In this document: one piece after another, positions 36,501-44,909 of the stretch
Position numbering within the stretch: position 1 is the stretch's first letter
Layout of the letters: each line of letters starts with the position of its first letter
Assembly (NCBI RefSeq): GCF_014174495.1
Contig: NZ_JACJHR010000025.1
Coordinates: forward strand, 1 to 64,000
Source: Amycolatopsis echigonensis
Lineage (GTDB): Bacteria > Actinomycetota > Actinomycetes > Mycobacteriales > Pseudonocardiaceae
Direction of reading: 5' to 3'
Length of the DNA stretch: 64,000 nucleotides
The notes under the pieces: model-generated
What the model saw: the letters and a program-made list of their open reading frames with translations, nothing else
The model's database searches: none
What the model was told of the DNA's origin: nothing
Made by a program: the position numbers and the translations under genes

Positions 36501-38063
36501 GGCGTAGAGCCGACCGGCGGGCGCGTCGTACGCGGAGCGGCCGTCGGCGAGCCGCAGTTCCCGCGGCAGCACGGCGTTTCCCGGCCGCTCCGCGTGCAAC
36601 GGGGTCGCCAGTTTCAGGCCTTCCTCGGTGAGGGTGTCCAGCAGCCGGGCCAGCCGCGGCCCGTCGAGGTCGCCGAGCTGGTCGGGCAGCGCGTCGCTGA
36701 TCGCGCGGGTCAGGTCCGGCGCGGTCCACCCGGACTTGCCGGACTGGACGTCCGCGAGCGCGGTCTTGAGCACCTCGGCCGGCGACCACTCGACGGCCTC
36801 CCGCGGGCCGTGCGCGAGCGCGAGCACGTCGCGCGCGACCCCGGCGAGCCCGTCGGCGACCTCGGCGCGCAGTTCCCGGTCCCACCGCTGCAGCCGTTCC
36901 TCGACGGTTTCCCCGTCGTGGGACTTGGCTTTGCGGGTGGCGAACGTGGCCTGCCGCTGCAGCCGGTCAAGCTCCAGGCTGTTCGGCGCGCGCCCGAACT
37001 TCGTCTCGAACGCCTCCACCAGGCTCGCGGTCTTCGCGGTCACCGCGCGCCGCCGCGAGGAGAACAAATCCATGACCTGCTGGTCGATCCCGACGACCTC
37101 GCGGGATTTTCCGTCCGGCCGGGCGGCGAACCGCACGCCGAGCGCGCGGGAGAGGTGCTCCTCCATCGTGCGCTCCCCCACCGCCGCGGCCGCGCCGCGG
37201 AACTTGTGGATCGCGCGCGAGTCCAGCGTCCGCCACTGCCCGTCGCTGCCCTGCACGCGGTTGAGGATCGCGTTGTGGATGTGCAGCTGCGGGTCGTGGT
37301 TGCGCGAGTCGTGCTGGAAGAACGACGCCACCACGAAGTCGTGCGCGTCGACGAACCGTCCCGCGGATCCGCCGTGGTGCCCGACCCGGCTGTAGCCGGC
37401 GTGTTCGGACAGGTAGTCCAGCGCCGCACGGTTGCCCGCCCAGATCGCGTCCTCGACCGCGTCCCGGTGCGCCTTCCACGACTCCGCCGCCGCCGCGGCA
37501 CCGTCGCGCTGGCGCGCCAGCTCCGCCAACTCCCCCGCATTCGCGCCGGATCCCGCGGCCGCGGCGAGCGCGTCCGACAGCCGCCGCGCCGTCCGTTCGG
37601 CCTTCACCTGCTGCGCCTCGAACGCCGTATGCAACACGGTGACGGACTTCTGGACGCTGAACGTCGCGTCCAGAAAGGCCAGATTCTGCCGCGCGGACTT
37701 GTTCGCGTCCAACCGCAACTGCTCGCGGCGTTCAGCCGTCGCGTCCGGCTCGGCGTCCAACGCGGCCGCGTACAACTCGTCCGGCGTCGGATAATTCCGG
37801 CCGGTGTGCCCGAGAGTGGACGCCTCGCCCCACCGCGCCGGATCCTTGAACGCCTCGTCGCGCGGGTCCACGAACCGCTCGTAGACCGCCCGCATGTCCT
37901 GCTCGTCCACGAGCCCGACAAGGCCCAGCGCCGCCGCGCCCGACCCGTACCAGCGCCCCGGCGGCTCCCCGGCCGCGACCGCGTCGGTGTAGTAATTCTC
38001 CCGCCCCTTCGCCACTTCCTCGGTCAGGTACTTCACCGAATATCCCCGCGCGATCGACAGCAT
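33600..38063 (-). CDS. MobF-family conjugative relaxase-helicase (TraA/TrwC-like)
   Basis: 1,487 residues. N-terminal TrwC relaxase: catalytic tyrosines likely Tyr24/Tyr25, GRWYGSGAAALGL, and the metal-binding histidine motif HDSRNHDPQLHIHNAIL. The RecD-like helicase has Walker A LVGPAGTGKS, motif II VVDESAM, LLTGDHRQL and the late STVHSAQGLTV. The last 500 residues are Ala/Glu/Asp-rich coiled coil. It would nick oriT, stay bound to the strand and unwind it for transfer. It is the last gene of the operon, ATGA-coupled to the 74-residue gene. Actinobacterial elements using MobF differ from TraB-type AICEs. Confidence 0.95.
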   Translation of the reverse strand: MLSIARGYSVKYLTEEVAKGRENYYTDAVAAGEPPGRWYGSGAAALGLVGLVDEQDMRAVYERFVDPRDEAFKDPARWGEASTLGHTGRNYPTPDELYAAALDAEPDATAERREQLRLDANKSARQNLAFLDATFSVQKSVTVLHTAFEAQQVKAERTARRLSDALAAAAGSGANAGELAELARQRDGAAAAAESWKAHRDAVEDAIWAGNRAALDYLSEHAGYSRVGHHGGSAGRFVDAHDFVVASFFQHDSRNHDPQLHIHNAILNRVQGSDGQWRTLDSRAIHKFRGAAAAVGERTMEEHLSRALGVRFAARPDGKSREVVGIDQQVMDLFSSRRRAVTAKTASLVEAFETKFGRAPNSLELDRLQRQATFATRKAKSHDGETVEERLQRWDRELRAEVADGLAGVARDVLALAHGPREAVEWSPAEVLKTALADVQSGKSGWTAPDLTRAISDALPDQLGDLDGPRLARLLDTLTEEGLKLATPLHAERPGNAVLPRELRLADGRSAYDAPAGRLYATPEHVHTERALAAATARRDAPALDTATADAFVAALAEQGVVLGADQAAAVRGVLTSGAALESLVGPAGTGKSFVVGALAKAWQDNDMWDGHSRKVVGLASSQVATDVLAGEGLTARNIARWLTAQDKLAAGSTHPEHLEWKLAPGDLVVVDESAMANTADLAKIHHHVREAGAKLLLTGDHRQLAAVGAGGGMAMVADAGAAYELTEVRRFDAEWERAASLRLREGDETVLGDYHKQGRILDSGTREQAEQAAGKAWLADTLAGKHSILIVDTNEQAAHLCAELRRELVRLGKVAEDGVPLGQQGTWAGVGDLVQARFNGWDLAGVEGNREVPVNRKQYRVLETREDGGLVVARVLGHSKDGEDAERLGPRVTLPADYVGEHLALGYASTVHSAQGLTVDTSHAVVTESTRLEALYVGMTRGRFGNTAHVTTLAVPADAPDAAALDAVKRSPAAVLAGAFEGAGPQRSALDEAADAAAETDAIRTPAELLADATEIATAGRTTRWLDELAEDGALTEDQRTRIAAEDGAATLARLLRRAELAGHDPRQVLRDAVAVRDFDGARQLSNVIHGRIATRVDLEPSGDSYADWLPRVDDPQWSAYLRSLADTADRRRRELGEQLAENPQQWALEAFGPVPEDPDARGAWAERAAVVAAHRELTGFDDAATALGAAPKSGQAEAYASWRAAWRALGRPDAGRDEWEMSDGQLLIRVRAWDREKAWGPEFVANELAGTRQARDARRRDAAVRRAEADAAADAAERERLLAEAADADALADTLAARAAELETADEARARWLAHTAETRAAADRARTQLAARAADSDPEPTVTADEWIDAHREHTIAEDAHRVVADDYDLADVVAQRDRDVADARATADREPVDEQPVPETAVADLRDVAAEEPAVADSEETRVPSAAETAATIERAQRTLREIQAREAADAAREAEEAHADELHRRHTADAEDAAVSDDAAVL

Positions 38064-38287
38064 CAGAACGCCCTCACAAGATCGACTAGCGGGCTTTCAA
38101 GATCGACAACGGCGGTGGCGGTTCCGCGCGCCCGCCAGGGCGCGGCGGCCCGTCGGATCGTGATGCCTAGGTGTGCACTGTCTTGGTTCTGTGGCTTGGA
38201 GCTGAGAGGTGACTTGGATGGCTTGGTGATGGGCTTCGTGAGTGGCGTGCTGGTGGCTGTCGTGCTGGTGAGGGTCGTGGTGGTCAT
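38063..38287 (-). CDS. Small hypothetical protein (74 aa)
   Basis: A 74-residue frame whose start overlaps the DUF2637 gene stop and whose stop overlaps the relaxase start (ATGA on both sides). The N terminus is almost all Thr/Ser/Pro/Lys (TTTTLTSTTATSTPLTKPIT), the rest mildly basic. The sequence looks of low complexity and might serve mainly to carry ribosomes to the relaxase start. No family is recognised. Confidence 0.5.
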   Translation of the reverse strand: MTTTTLTSTTATSTPLTKPITKPSKSPLSSKPQNQDSAHLGITIRRAAAPWRARGTATAVVDLESPLVDLVRAF

Positions 38288-39207
38288 GAGTTGGCCTGCT
38301 GGGTGCTGTGGTCGGTGATGAGCTGGAGTGCTGCGGGCTGGTTTCGCAGTTCCTGCAGGGCTGTTCCGGCGGTTCCGCGCGAGACATCGGCGAGCTTCAT
38401 CAGCTCGTCCACGGTCGGCAGGCGCCCGGCGTGGATCTGGAAGCGGCGGGCCTCCGCGCGCGCCCGGTCCTTCTTCGGCGACGACACCGGCGCGGCTGAA
38501 CGCTCCGGCTTCACCGGCTCCGCCGCGTCCGCGCTGGACGGCTCCGGCTGTACGGACTGCGGCTCGTCGGCTGTACGTTCACCCGCCGCCGCGCCAGTGG
38601 ACGCGTCCGACCCGGGCGACTGAACAGGCCCCGGTTGAACATCCGGGGACTGAACGGCCGGACGCTGAACGGACGCCGCCGCGACGACCGGGACGGCCGG
38701 TTCGGCAGTCGACGGATTCTCCGGAGCGTTCGCGAGAGTGCCGCCGGAAGCGGCGTCCGCCGTCCCGGCCGGACGGTCGGTGGCGAGCATGAACAGCAGG
38801 TGCGCCACGATCGCCGCCGCGACCGCCGGCCACGCCCCCACCCCGAACCGCAACAGCCCGTCCGCCGCCGAGGCGGTCCCGGCGGTGCGGGCGACCCCGC
38901 CGGCGAGATACACCGCCTGCGCGAGCCCCGACAGCCCGGCCGCCAGGATCACCACGCCCCACGCGTACCGGCGTCCCTGCTTGGGCAGCCGCGAGGTCGC
39001 CGCGTAGGCGACGATCGCCAGCCCGTCGGTGATCAACGGGTAGATCCACGCGATCTGCCACGGCACCCCGGACGCCACGGCCACCTCGAACAAGCCGTGC
39101 GCCGTCGCCGCCGCCGCGCCGAGCGCGACCAGCAGCCCCGCGACGAACACCGCCGTCGTCGCGCGCTGCGGCCCCGCCGCCGTCGAGTTCGTGTCGTTCG
39201 TGCTCAT
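38284..39207 (-). CDS. DUF2637 membrane protein with C-terminal HTH
   Basis: 307 residues. Four membrane helices in the first 150 residues (AVFVAGLLVALGAAAATAHG, IYPLITDGLAIVAYA, YAWGVVILAAGLSGLAQAVY, VAAAIVAHLLFMLA) match DUF2637, found in actinobacterial plasmids and ICEs (SpdB-like). A Pro/Ala/Gln-rich linker leads to a basic segment and an HTH-like end (LPTVDELMKLADVSRGTAGT). Probably a membrane anchor in intramycelial spread or transfer. The start at 39207 overlaps the preceding stop. Confidence 0.85.
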   Translation of the reverse strand: MSTNDTNSTAAGPQRATTAVFVAGLLVALGAAAATAHGLFEVAVASGVPWQIAWIYPLITDGLAIVAYAATSRLPKQGRRYAWGVVILAAGLSGLAQAVYLAGGVARTAGTASAADGLLRFGVGAWPAVAAAIVAHLLFMLATDRPAGTADAASGGTLANAPENPSTAEPAVPVVAAASVQRPAVQSPDVQPGPVQSPGSDASTGAAAGERTADEPQSVQPEPSSADAAEPVKPERSAAPVSSPKKDRARAEARRFQIHAGRLPTVDELMKLADVSRGTAGTALQELRNQPAALQLITDHSTQQANS

Positions 39208-40649
39208 CGTCCGTCCCACTCGTCGTCCCAGTCGTCACAGCAGTCGTCGTCGCTGGCATCGGCCCAGTAGCCGCACGACTCTTCGTCCTCGTCGTCCGGC
39301 CAGCGGCCGAGGGCGGCTTCCGCGTCGTCCACGGCGCGGCCGGACTCGGCGACCGCCCGGCCCAGCCCGCCAGGCGCCTCGTCGGTCTCGCCGTCCTCGT
39401 CCTCGTCGTCGTCGCCGGGCCAGCGCGGCAGCTGGGCTTCCAGGTGCTCATGCAGATCGGTGGCGGCGTCGACGACGACCGTCATCGCCTCGCCGAACAC
39501 GGCCGACTCCCGCTCCTCGCGGGCCAGGGCTCGACGCTCGGCGGTGTCGGCCACCGCCAGCCGGGCCGCCGTGGCGCGGTCCATGCCGCAACGGGCGAGC
39601 CGTTCGAACCGGCCGACGACCTCGCCCTCGACCCGGTCCTCCGCCGTCGGCGGGGCGAGCCCGGGTGTGTGCCAGGCCAGGGCTTCCTCAGCCTCGGTGC
39701 GGATTTCGCCGTAGCCGGGCAGTTCGTCGGCGCGCGGCGTGAGGCCCCGGTAGTCCTCGCCGTCCTCGGCCGCGACTGCCGCAGCCTCGACTGCGTCGAG
39801 CTCGGCCTCGTCTTCGGCGGCTCCGTCGCGGCAGCGCTGCACGAATCCCGCGATCGCGTGCACCGCGACCGGGTCGCCCGCCGCCGCGACCGCGGCCGCC
39901 TCGCCCGCGGCCATGCCCTCGGCGCGCAGCGACAGGAACTGGCCGATCGCGGCCTGGGCGGCGACCTCGGCCAGCACCCCAGCGCGGGCCCGTTCCGGTT
40001 CCTCCCAGGCCAGCTCGATCCGTGCCCAGTACCGGGCGACGGCATCGGACACCCCGGGCACGTCCGAAGCTCCGGCCCACGGCCGCGTGTCCGCGGTCCC
40101 GGCGGCGCGGGCGGCGTCGCAGCCGTCGATCCCGGCTTCCACCAGCGGGGCGACGATGGCGCGGCGGGCCCCGGTTTCCCGGATCCCCGCCAGCTCCATG
40201 CCGTCGGGCAGGACCGTGCCGTCGGCGAACGAGACCGGGACCGGCGTGGCGAACAGGCCCTGCGCCCGCCCGTCGCCGCGCCAGCCCGCGATGTCCTCGC
40301 GGTAGTCGGCGACCGCCAGCTCGGGCCCCGTTCCGGCGGCGACCTTGTCGACCAACGCGTCGAACCGGGCCTGGATCTCCCGCGCCGGACCGGTCTGCCG
40401 GTGCTGCTGCCGCAGCGCGACGGCGGCGTAGGTGTCCGCCGCGACTGTCCGCGCCAGGTCGCGGGGAACACCCGCCGCGGACAACCGCCGGAACAGGGCG
40501 GCCGGCCAGAGCCAGCGCTGCCCGGTCGCGGCGTGCTCGCCCTCGGCCGCGACGAGCCCGTTGTCGTAGTCGTTGAGCACGTCTTCCGCGGCCTGTGCGA
40601 AGTCCCGGAACTCCGGCTGTCCGGTGCGCGAGGTCAGATCGTCGATCAC
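39204..40649 (-). CDS. Hypothetical transfer-operon protein, acidic tail (481 aa)
   Basis: A 481-residue Ala/Glu/Arg-rich helical protein with no known domain. The last 70 residues are extremely acidic (GDDDEDEDGETDEA, then SDDDCCDDWDDEWDGR). The GTG start overlaps the stop of the gene before it (GTGA). The position between the Zn-finger protein and DUF2637 implies a structural or regulatory part in transfer. Acidic tails often bind basic proteins or mimic DNA; that is speculation. Confidence 0.75.
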   Translation of the reverse strand: MIDDLTSRTGQPEFRDFAQAAEDVLNDYDNGLVAAEGEHAATGQRWLWPAALFRRLSAAGVPRDLARTVAADTYAAVALRQQHRQTGPAREIQARFDALVDKVAAGTGPELAVADYREDIAGWRGDGRAQGLFATPVPVSFADGTVLPDGMELAGIRETGARRAIVAPLVEAGIDGCDAARAAGTADTRPWAGASDVPGVSDAVARYWARIELAWEEPERARAGVLAEVAAQAAIGQFLSLRAEGMAAGEAAAVAAAGDPVAVHAIAGFVQRCRDGAAEDEAELDAVEAAAVAAEDGEDYRGLTPRADELPGYGEIRTEAEEALAWHTPGLAPPTAEDRVEGEVVGRFERLARCGMDRATAARLAVADTAERRALAREERESAVFGEAMTVVVDAATDLHEHLEAQLPRWPGDDDEDEDGETDEAPGGLGRAVAESGRAVDDAEAALGRWPDDEDEESCGYWADASDDDCCDDWDDEWDGR

Positions 40650-43150
40650 GCGCGCTCGCCCCCGTCGCAGTCGCGGTCGCAGTCGGCGGCCTCGGCGCAG
40701 GCGTCGTCGCTGTTCCACCGGGCGCACCGCTCGGCCCGCGCGTCGTCCTCGTTCACCGTCTGCGCGCGGTTGACGGCGTTTTCGGCCTCGGCCAGCGACC
40801 GGTCGCACTCGCGCACCGCGTCGCCCAGCGGCGGCGGTTCCGGCGCCGCGAGCACCTCGTCGATCCGGCCCAGCACGCTGTCCACATCGGACGCTGCCTC
40901 TGCCGGGACCGGCTGCCCTGCGCGAGCGCCGCGGCCGGGTTCGGCGTCGCGCTCGACGGCCTGTCCGACGACCGCCGGATCCGCAGCGTTTTCCGCGGCA
41001 GCTTGGGCTGTGATCTGGTCGGGCGTCAGCCCGGCGAGCCGGTCCTGTGCGGCGGCGACGCGGTCCCAGAAGGGCGCGGCGTCGTCGTGTTCCTGTTCGC
41101 TGCAGGTCGGGCAGTTCTGGACGGAGATCTGGCAGCCGCTCGTGTGAGCATCGATCTCGGCGGCTTGGTCGAGGATCCGCTGGGCCTGCTCGGCGGTCAG
41201 GCTGTCCGCGGTGTCGCGCCGCTCCGCCTCGTGCGCACGCAGTTCTTCCTCGTATACCCGTGCCCGCTCGGCACTCAAGAATTCCTGCACCGCAGCGGGC
41301 AACTGTCGATATTCGAGCGAGTGAAGCTCGCTCGCGTCGAGCCCGACCTGTGCGAGCGACTCTTCCGTGACCGGGCCGTCCGCGAGCCGCGCCAGCCGTG
41401 CCTGCACGTCCTCGAGGTAGACACGCTCGCCGTCGACCACCGGCCCGACGTCGGCGTTGTCGGCGGGGGCCAGGTTCCGGGCGATCCAGCTGCCCGGTTC
41501 CGGGTCGCGTTCGGGCACCGGTGACGGGGCGGGCGGGTTCGTTCGCCAGTCGGCGTCGTTCACGTCGGGTTCGCCGACGATGCGGTCCGCCGCCTCGGCG
41601 GCGACCTGGCGCGGGTTGACGACGACCACCTCGTCCCGGTCGGTGTCGACCAGGATCACGGCGTCCGGGTCCTGGCCGGCCAGCCGCGATGTCGCTGCGG
41701 CGACCTCGACCTCCCAGAAATCGGTCCTGCTCGGGTCGTACTCGCTGCAGGTGGCGCACTCCTCCGCCGTCGCGGTGCAGGTGTCGAGGTGGCCGCGCAG
41801 CCGCTCGGCGCGCAGGATCGTGTCCCGGGCCTCCGCCTCGGTCATCAACCCGCGCAGATCGTGGTCGGCCTCGCGGGCGGTTGCGGCCTCTGACCTGAAC
41901 GGGTCGCCCTGCTCGTTCGCGGTCAGGTTCCGGGCGATCCAGCTGCCCGGCTCCGGGTCACGTTCGGGCACTGCGTCTTCCAGGTCCGCTGCGGTGAAGT
42001 TCCCGGCGAGGATGTCGTCGAGGCTGTAGTCGGCCAGCCGGGCGCGGGCGTCGCCGACCTGGTGGTCCCAGAAGCCGTCCGCGTCGAGAATGTTCTCGCT
42101 GCAGGTCGGGCAGTGCTCCTCCCCCAGACTGCAGGTGTACAGATGCTGGGTGAGTTCTTCGGCGCGGACGACGATGTCGCGTGCCTGCGCGACGGTCATC
42201 GGCTCGACGGCGTCGACGACGTCGGGTTCGCCCACGGGTTCCTCGGCCAGGGCCGCGCGGATCTGGTCAGCGTGCTCGCTGCTGATCCGGGGTGTTGCCG
42301 CGGCGGCGGCCTCGGCGACGGCCGTGTGCCGCGCATCGTCCGGGTCGGCTCCGGAACCGGCGGCGTCGAGGTAGAGGGCGACGGCGTGCTCGGCCAAGGC
42401 CCGCGAGCCTGGTTCCTGAGCGTCGAGCACCGCGCTCAGCGCGTCGTCGCTGCCCCGGCCTTCCGCGAGGTTCCGCCGGTAGCTTTCGACGGCGTTGTCG
42501 GCGAGGTCGTAGTTCCGCAATGCCTCGACCGCAGGCATCAGCTGGGCCGGGTCGATCGTCACGACTTCGACGTCGTCGCCGAACGCCTCGCGCACGTCGT
42601 CCAGGTCCAGCCCCGGGCCGTCGGCGACAGGAGGGCGGACCGTGCTCGCGGCCGCTGCGCCGTCCTGCGGGTCGGCGAGGCCGTGCAGTTCCATCTGGCG
42701 CCGGAATTCCGCGCGTTCGTGCGCTTCCTCGGCGTCGAGGTCGAACACCGGTTCCTCGTCGCCGAGGCGCTCGTGCAGGCTCGGCCACGCCATCGCCAGC
42801 AAGCCCGGCTCGGCGCGGTAGAAGTCCGCTTCGGACACTCCTGCCCGGGCGCATTCCTCCTTGACCGCCCTCCGGTAGGCGCCCATCCCGGCCCCGTCCC
42901 GGTTTGCCTGCTCCAGCGCCGCGGTGGCGGCATCGTCGATCCGTTTCGCGATCTCCGGCCGGATCACCGACCGCCGCGCCGCCCGCTCGCCCGCGACCCT
43001 GCGCGCGGTCTCCGGGTCGTTCCCCGCCCCGCGCAGGATTTCCTCTTCTTCCCGCGCGATCCGGGCGCGGACCGCCGGCCGCTCGGCCGGAGCCAGGTAC
43101 GGCGAACCGTGGGTGCCGCGGTCGCGGCGGAATCTGTCGAGGATGCTCAT
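40646..43150 (-). CDS. 834-residue protein with three HCCC zinc-finger-like repeats
   Basis: A large Ala/Glu/Asp-rich, mostly helical protein. Three repeats share the pattern H-x3-C-x6-C-x2-C-S-E followed by a Phe-Trp pair and an Ala/Arg helix: HLYTCSLGEEHCPTCSE, HLDTCTATAEECATCSE and HTSGCQISVQNCPTCSE. Each is preceded by a helix with EA-RDI--RAE-L. The phrase PERDPEPGSWIARNL occurs twice in full. No known family. The ATG at 43150 overlaps the stop of the DUF4913 gene. A scaffold or DNA-contact role in transfer is inferred only from the operon. Confidence 0.82.
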   Translation of the reverse strand: MSILDRFRRDRGTHGSPYLAPAERPAVRARIAREEEEILRGAGNDPETARRVAGERAARRSVIRPEIAKRIDDAATAALEQANRDGAGMGAYRRAVKEECARAGVSEADFYRAEPGLLAMAWPSLHERLGDEEPVFDLDAEEAHERAEFRRQMELHGLADPQDGAAAASTVRPPVADGPGLDLDDVREAFGDDVEVVTIDPAQLMPAVEALRNYDLADNAVESYRRNLAEGRGSDDALSAVLDAQEPGSRALAEHAVALYLDAAGSGADPDDARHTAVAEAAAAATPRISSEHADQIRAALAEEPVGEPDVVDAVEPMTVAQARDIVVRAEELTQHLYTCSLGEEHCPTCSENILDADGFWDHQVGDARARLADYSLDDILAGNFTAADLEDAVPERDPEPGSWIARNLTANEQGDPFRSEAATAREADHDLRGLMTEAEARDTILRAERLRGHLDTCTATAEECATCSEYDPSRTDFWEVEVAAATSRLAGQDPDAVILVDTDRDEVVVVNPRQVAAEAADRIVGEPDVNDADWRTNPPAPSPVPERDPEPGSWIARNLAPADNADVGPVVDGERVYLEDVQARLARLADGPVTEESLAQVGLDASELHSLEYRQLPAAVQEFLSAERARVYEEELRAHEAERRDTADSLTAEQAQRILDQAAEIDAHTSGCQISVQNCPTCSEQEHDDAAPFWDRVAAAQDRLAGLTPDQITAQAAAENAADPAVVGQAVERDAEPGRGARAGQPVPAEAASDVDSVLGRIDEVLAAPEPPPLGDAVRECDRSLAEAENAVNRAQTVNEDDARAERCARWNSDDACAEAADCDRDCDGGERA

Positions 43151-43905
43151 CGCCGGACACCTCCGTTGCGGCGGCGCGCGGCCTCGGCGGCACGCGCCTC
43201 GTCGATCAACTGCTGGTCGGGTTCGGGCGCGGTGCTCTCGCGGTCTTCGCCCCACCACAGGGCAATCGGGGCGAGCGCGAGCCCGGCGGGCACCGGTGCG
43301 GCAGGCCGGTGGTGCTCGCCGTCGGCCAGGTGGGCTTCCAGCGAGCAGTTCGCGGTCGCGTTTTTGATCCGTTTCACCGCGCCGGGCCGGTAGCGGTCGT
43401 GCCAGTCCGCCGCCCGGCCCACGGTGGCGTCCTTGTCGACATAGGCCGCGAGCCAGGAACGCATCAGGCACACCAGTTCCTCGACCACGTCCGGGTGCCA
43501 CCACCAGCACTCCGGCAGCGCCGCCGCCGCGTCGCGGTAGCGCAGGAACACCCGGCGCAGCCAGACCGACAGGTCCTCCAGCGTCTCCTGCGCGGCCTCG
43601 GCCGGATCGCCGACGACGTCCTCGCCGTCGTCCAGGTCCAGCCACGACAACGGCCGGGTCTTCCCGCCGTCACCGTCCGGGTTGGCTTGCTCGGCAAGGG
43701 TTTTCACGACCTTCGCCAGCTTGCTCACCTGCTCCGGCAGCGGCGCGACCTCGTCGTGCAAGACGCGCACCTGCTCCGGCAGCGGGGACACCGCTTCCAC
43801 CGCCATCCGCAGCGCTTCGACTTCGCGGGCCAGGCCCGCGACCGCGCGCATCGTCTCCTCCGGACCCTGCACGGGGCCGGTGCCGTTGTTGTCGATCGTG
43901 CTCAT
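43147..43905 (-). CDS. DUF4913-type protein
   Basis: 252 residues. An N-terminal coiled coil (VEALRMAVEAVSPLPEQVRV), an acidic linker, then the DUF4913 core with LPECWWWHPDVVEELVCLMR, SWLAAYVDKDATVGRAADWH. DUF4913 proteins occur on actinobacterial conjugative plasmids and elements; their function is not known. ATGA overlaps on both sides keep it in the transfer operon. Confidence 0.82.
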   Translation of the reverse strand: MSTIDNNGTGPVQGPEETMRAVAGLAREVEALRMAVEAVSPLPEQVRVLHDEVAPLPEQVSKLAKVVKTLAEQANPDGDGGKTRPLSWLDLDDGEDVVGDPAEAAQETLEDLSVWLRRVFLRYRDAAAALPECWWWHPDVVEELVCLMRSWLAAYVDKDATVGRAADWHDRYRPGAVKRIKNATANCSLEAHLADGEHHRPAAPVPAGLALAPIALWWGEDRESTAPEPDQQLIDEARAAEAARRRNGGVRR

Positions 43906-44165
43906 CGGGGTTCGCCTCCCGTCTCGGTTCGGGGAGCGGCCTGCAGGACGTTCCAGACGAGCCCGAACGGCTCGCCCGGTCGCGCCATCGCTTCGTGCAC
44001 GAACTCGGCCTCGCCGACCGGACGGCGCTCCAGACGGCGCAGGGCGTCCCGGCGCTCGTCGACCCGGCCCCGGGCGTAGCCGCGGGCCCGCGCCTCGCGC
44101 TGCATCTGCCGGATCCCGCTGCGGGACAACGTGACCCGCTCGATTTCTTCCTGCTCGCCGCTCAT
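43902..44165 (-). CDS. Hypothetical protein (87 aa)
   Basis: An 87-residue basic helical protein (SGIRQMQREARARGYARGRV, then ERRDALRRLERRPVGE). No family recognised. Start ATG at 44165, with ATGA overlap to the preceding and following genes. Its charge pattern suits nucleic-acid or relaxosome contact, but this is only a guess. Confidence 0.65.
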   Translation of the reverse strand: MSGEQEEIERVTLSRSGIRQMQREARARGYARGRVDERRDALRRLERRPVGEAEFVHEAMARPGEPFGLVWNVLQAAPRTETGGEPR

Positions 44166-44614
44166 CGCGCACCTGCCTCGACACCGGCGAGCAGGTACGC
44201 CTGCGCCATCCACGAGCGCGCCATGTCCAGGTGGCGACGATGGTCAGCCCCGTAGTTCGGGCTGTGGACCGCGGCCAGCACGTGCGCGACGCACCGCAGG
44301 ACCACGTCGTCGGACACGGCCCGCCCGCCGTGCTGGACCGCGCGCGTCAATCCGAACAGGACTGCAGCCGGAACGGTCATGCGCTCCGGCACCGTCGTCA
44401 CGTCGCCGGTGGCGGACCGCAGCATCGTCGCGTGCAGCTCGACCAGCGCGGCCTCCGCGCCGTCGAAACCCGCCAGCCACGACTGCAGCTCGCACGCGTC
44501 GGCCTCGACACGCATGCCGCGCCACCCGACGGACCAGCCGTCGATCTCGTCGATCGTGTGCTGCCGGAAGTTCTGGACCAGGGTCTTGGTGTCGGGGTAG
44601 ATCGCGGTGTTCAT
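44162..44614 (-). CDS. Hypothetical protein (150 aa)
   Basis: A 150-residue soluble helical protein (DEIDGWSVGWRGMRVEADAC, then RRHLDMARSWMAQAYLLAGV). Unknown family. It starts inside the stop of the 67-residue gene (ATGA), with GGAGGT just upstream. Part of the transfer operon; no activity can be suggested. Confidence 0.68.
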   Translation of the reverse strand: MNTAIYPDTKTLVQNFRQHTIDEIDGWSVGWRGMRVEADACELQSWLAGFDGAEAALVELHATMLRSATGDVTTVPERMTVPAAVLFGLTRAVQHGGRAVSDDVVLRCVAHVLAAVHSPNYGADHRRHLDMARSWMAQAYLLAGVEAGAR

Positions 44615-44814
44615 CGGGGAACCTCCACGAGGTCGAAAAGGGTGTGCAGTTCGAGCCAGTCGGCGTGGTGCCGACCGTCGGCGGTGCGGTAGCTGTCGGC
44701 GTTGTTCTCGGGCTGCCAGCGGCGGCCCATCTGGTCGCGGACCACCGGCCGGTCGGCCGGGGCCGGGCACGGGGCGGCGGCGAGCCACACCCGCGGAGGG
44801 GTAGCGGTGGTCAT
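44611..44814 (-). CDS. Small hypothetical protein (67 aa)
   Basis: A 67-residue protein (TTATPPRVWLAAAPCPAPAD...RTADGRHHADWLELHTLFDL), ATGA-coupled on both sides. No family recognised. It is likely a small accessory factor of the transfer operon. Confidence 0.6.
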   Translation of the reverse strand: MTTATPPRVWLAAAPCPAPADRPVVRDQMGRRWQPENNADSYRTADGRHHADWLELHTLFDLVEVPR

Positions 44815-44906
44815 CGGCCGGTCCTCTCGCGTCGTTCGCGGGCGATGCGGTCGTTTTCGCTGGTGACGTGGTCGTGGATCTCCCACGGGTCCTCGGGCAA
44901 ATGCAT
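44811..44906 (-). CDS. 31-residue coupled microprotein
   Basis: A 31-residue frame starting 3 bp after the stop of the 134-residue gene and ending in an ATGA overlap with the next. Sequence: HLPEDPWEIHDHVTSENDRI followed by a basic end ARERRERTGR. Too short for routine calls. The tight junctions on both sides make it likely to be translated. Function unknown. Confidence 0.5.
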   Translation of the reverse strand: MHLPEDPWEIHDHVTSENDRIARERRERTGR

Positions 44907-44909
44907 GGC

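Noticed and set aside
33600..38063. The MobF relaxase as a rolling-circle replication initiator for the element
   Set aside because: Possible in principle, but no double-strand origin or partner is visible and the domain layout is that of a conjugative relaxase-helicase.
32877..38318. An open frame of about 1,800 codons antisense to the relaxase gene
   Set aside because: It is the mirror of GC-biased codons of the relaxase. The relaxase frame has clear catalytic and helicase motifs; the antisense frame is Arg/Gly/Val-rich and matches nothing.
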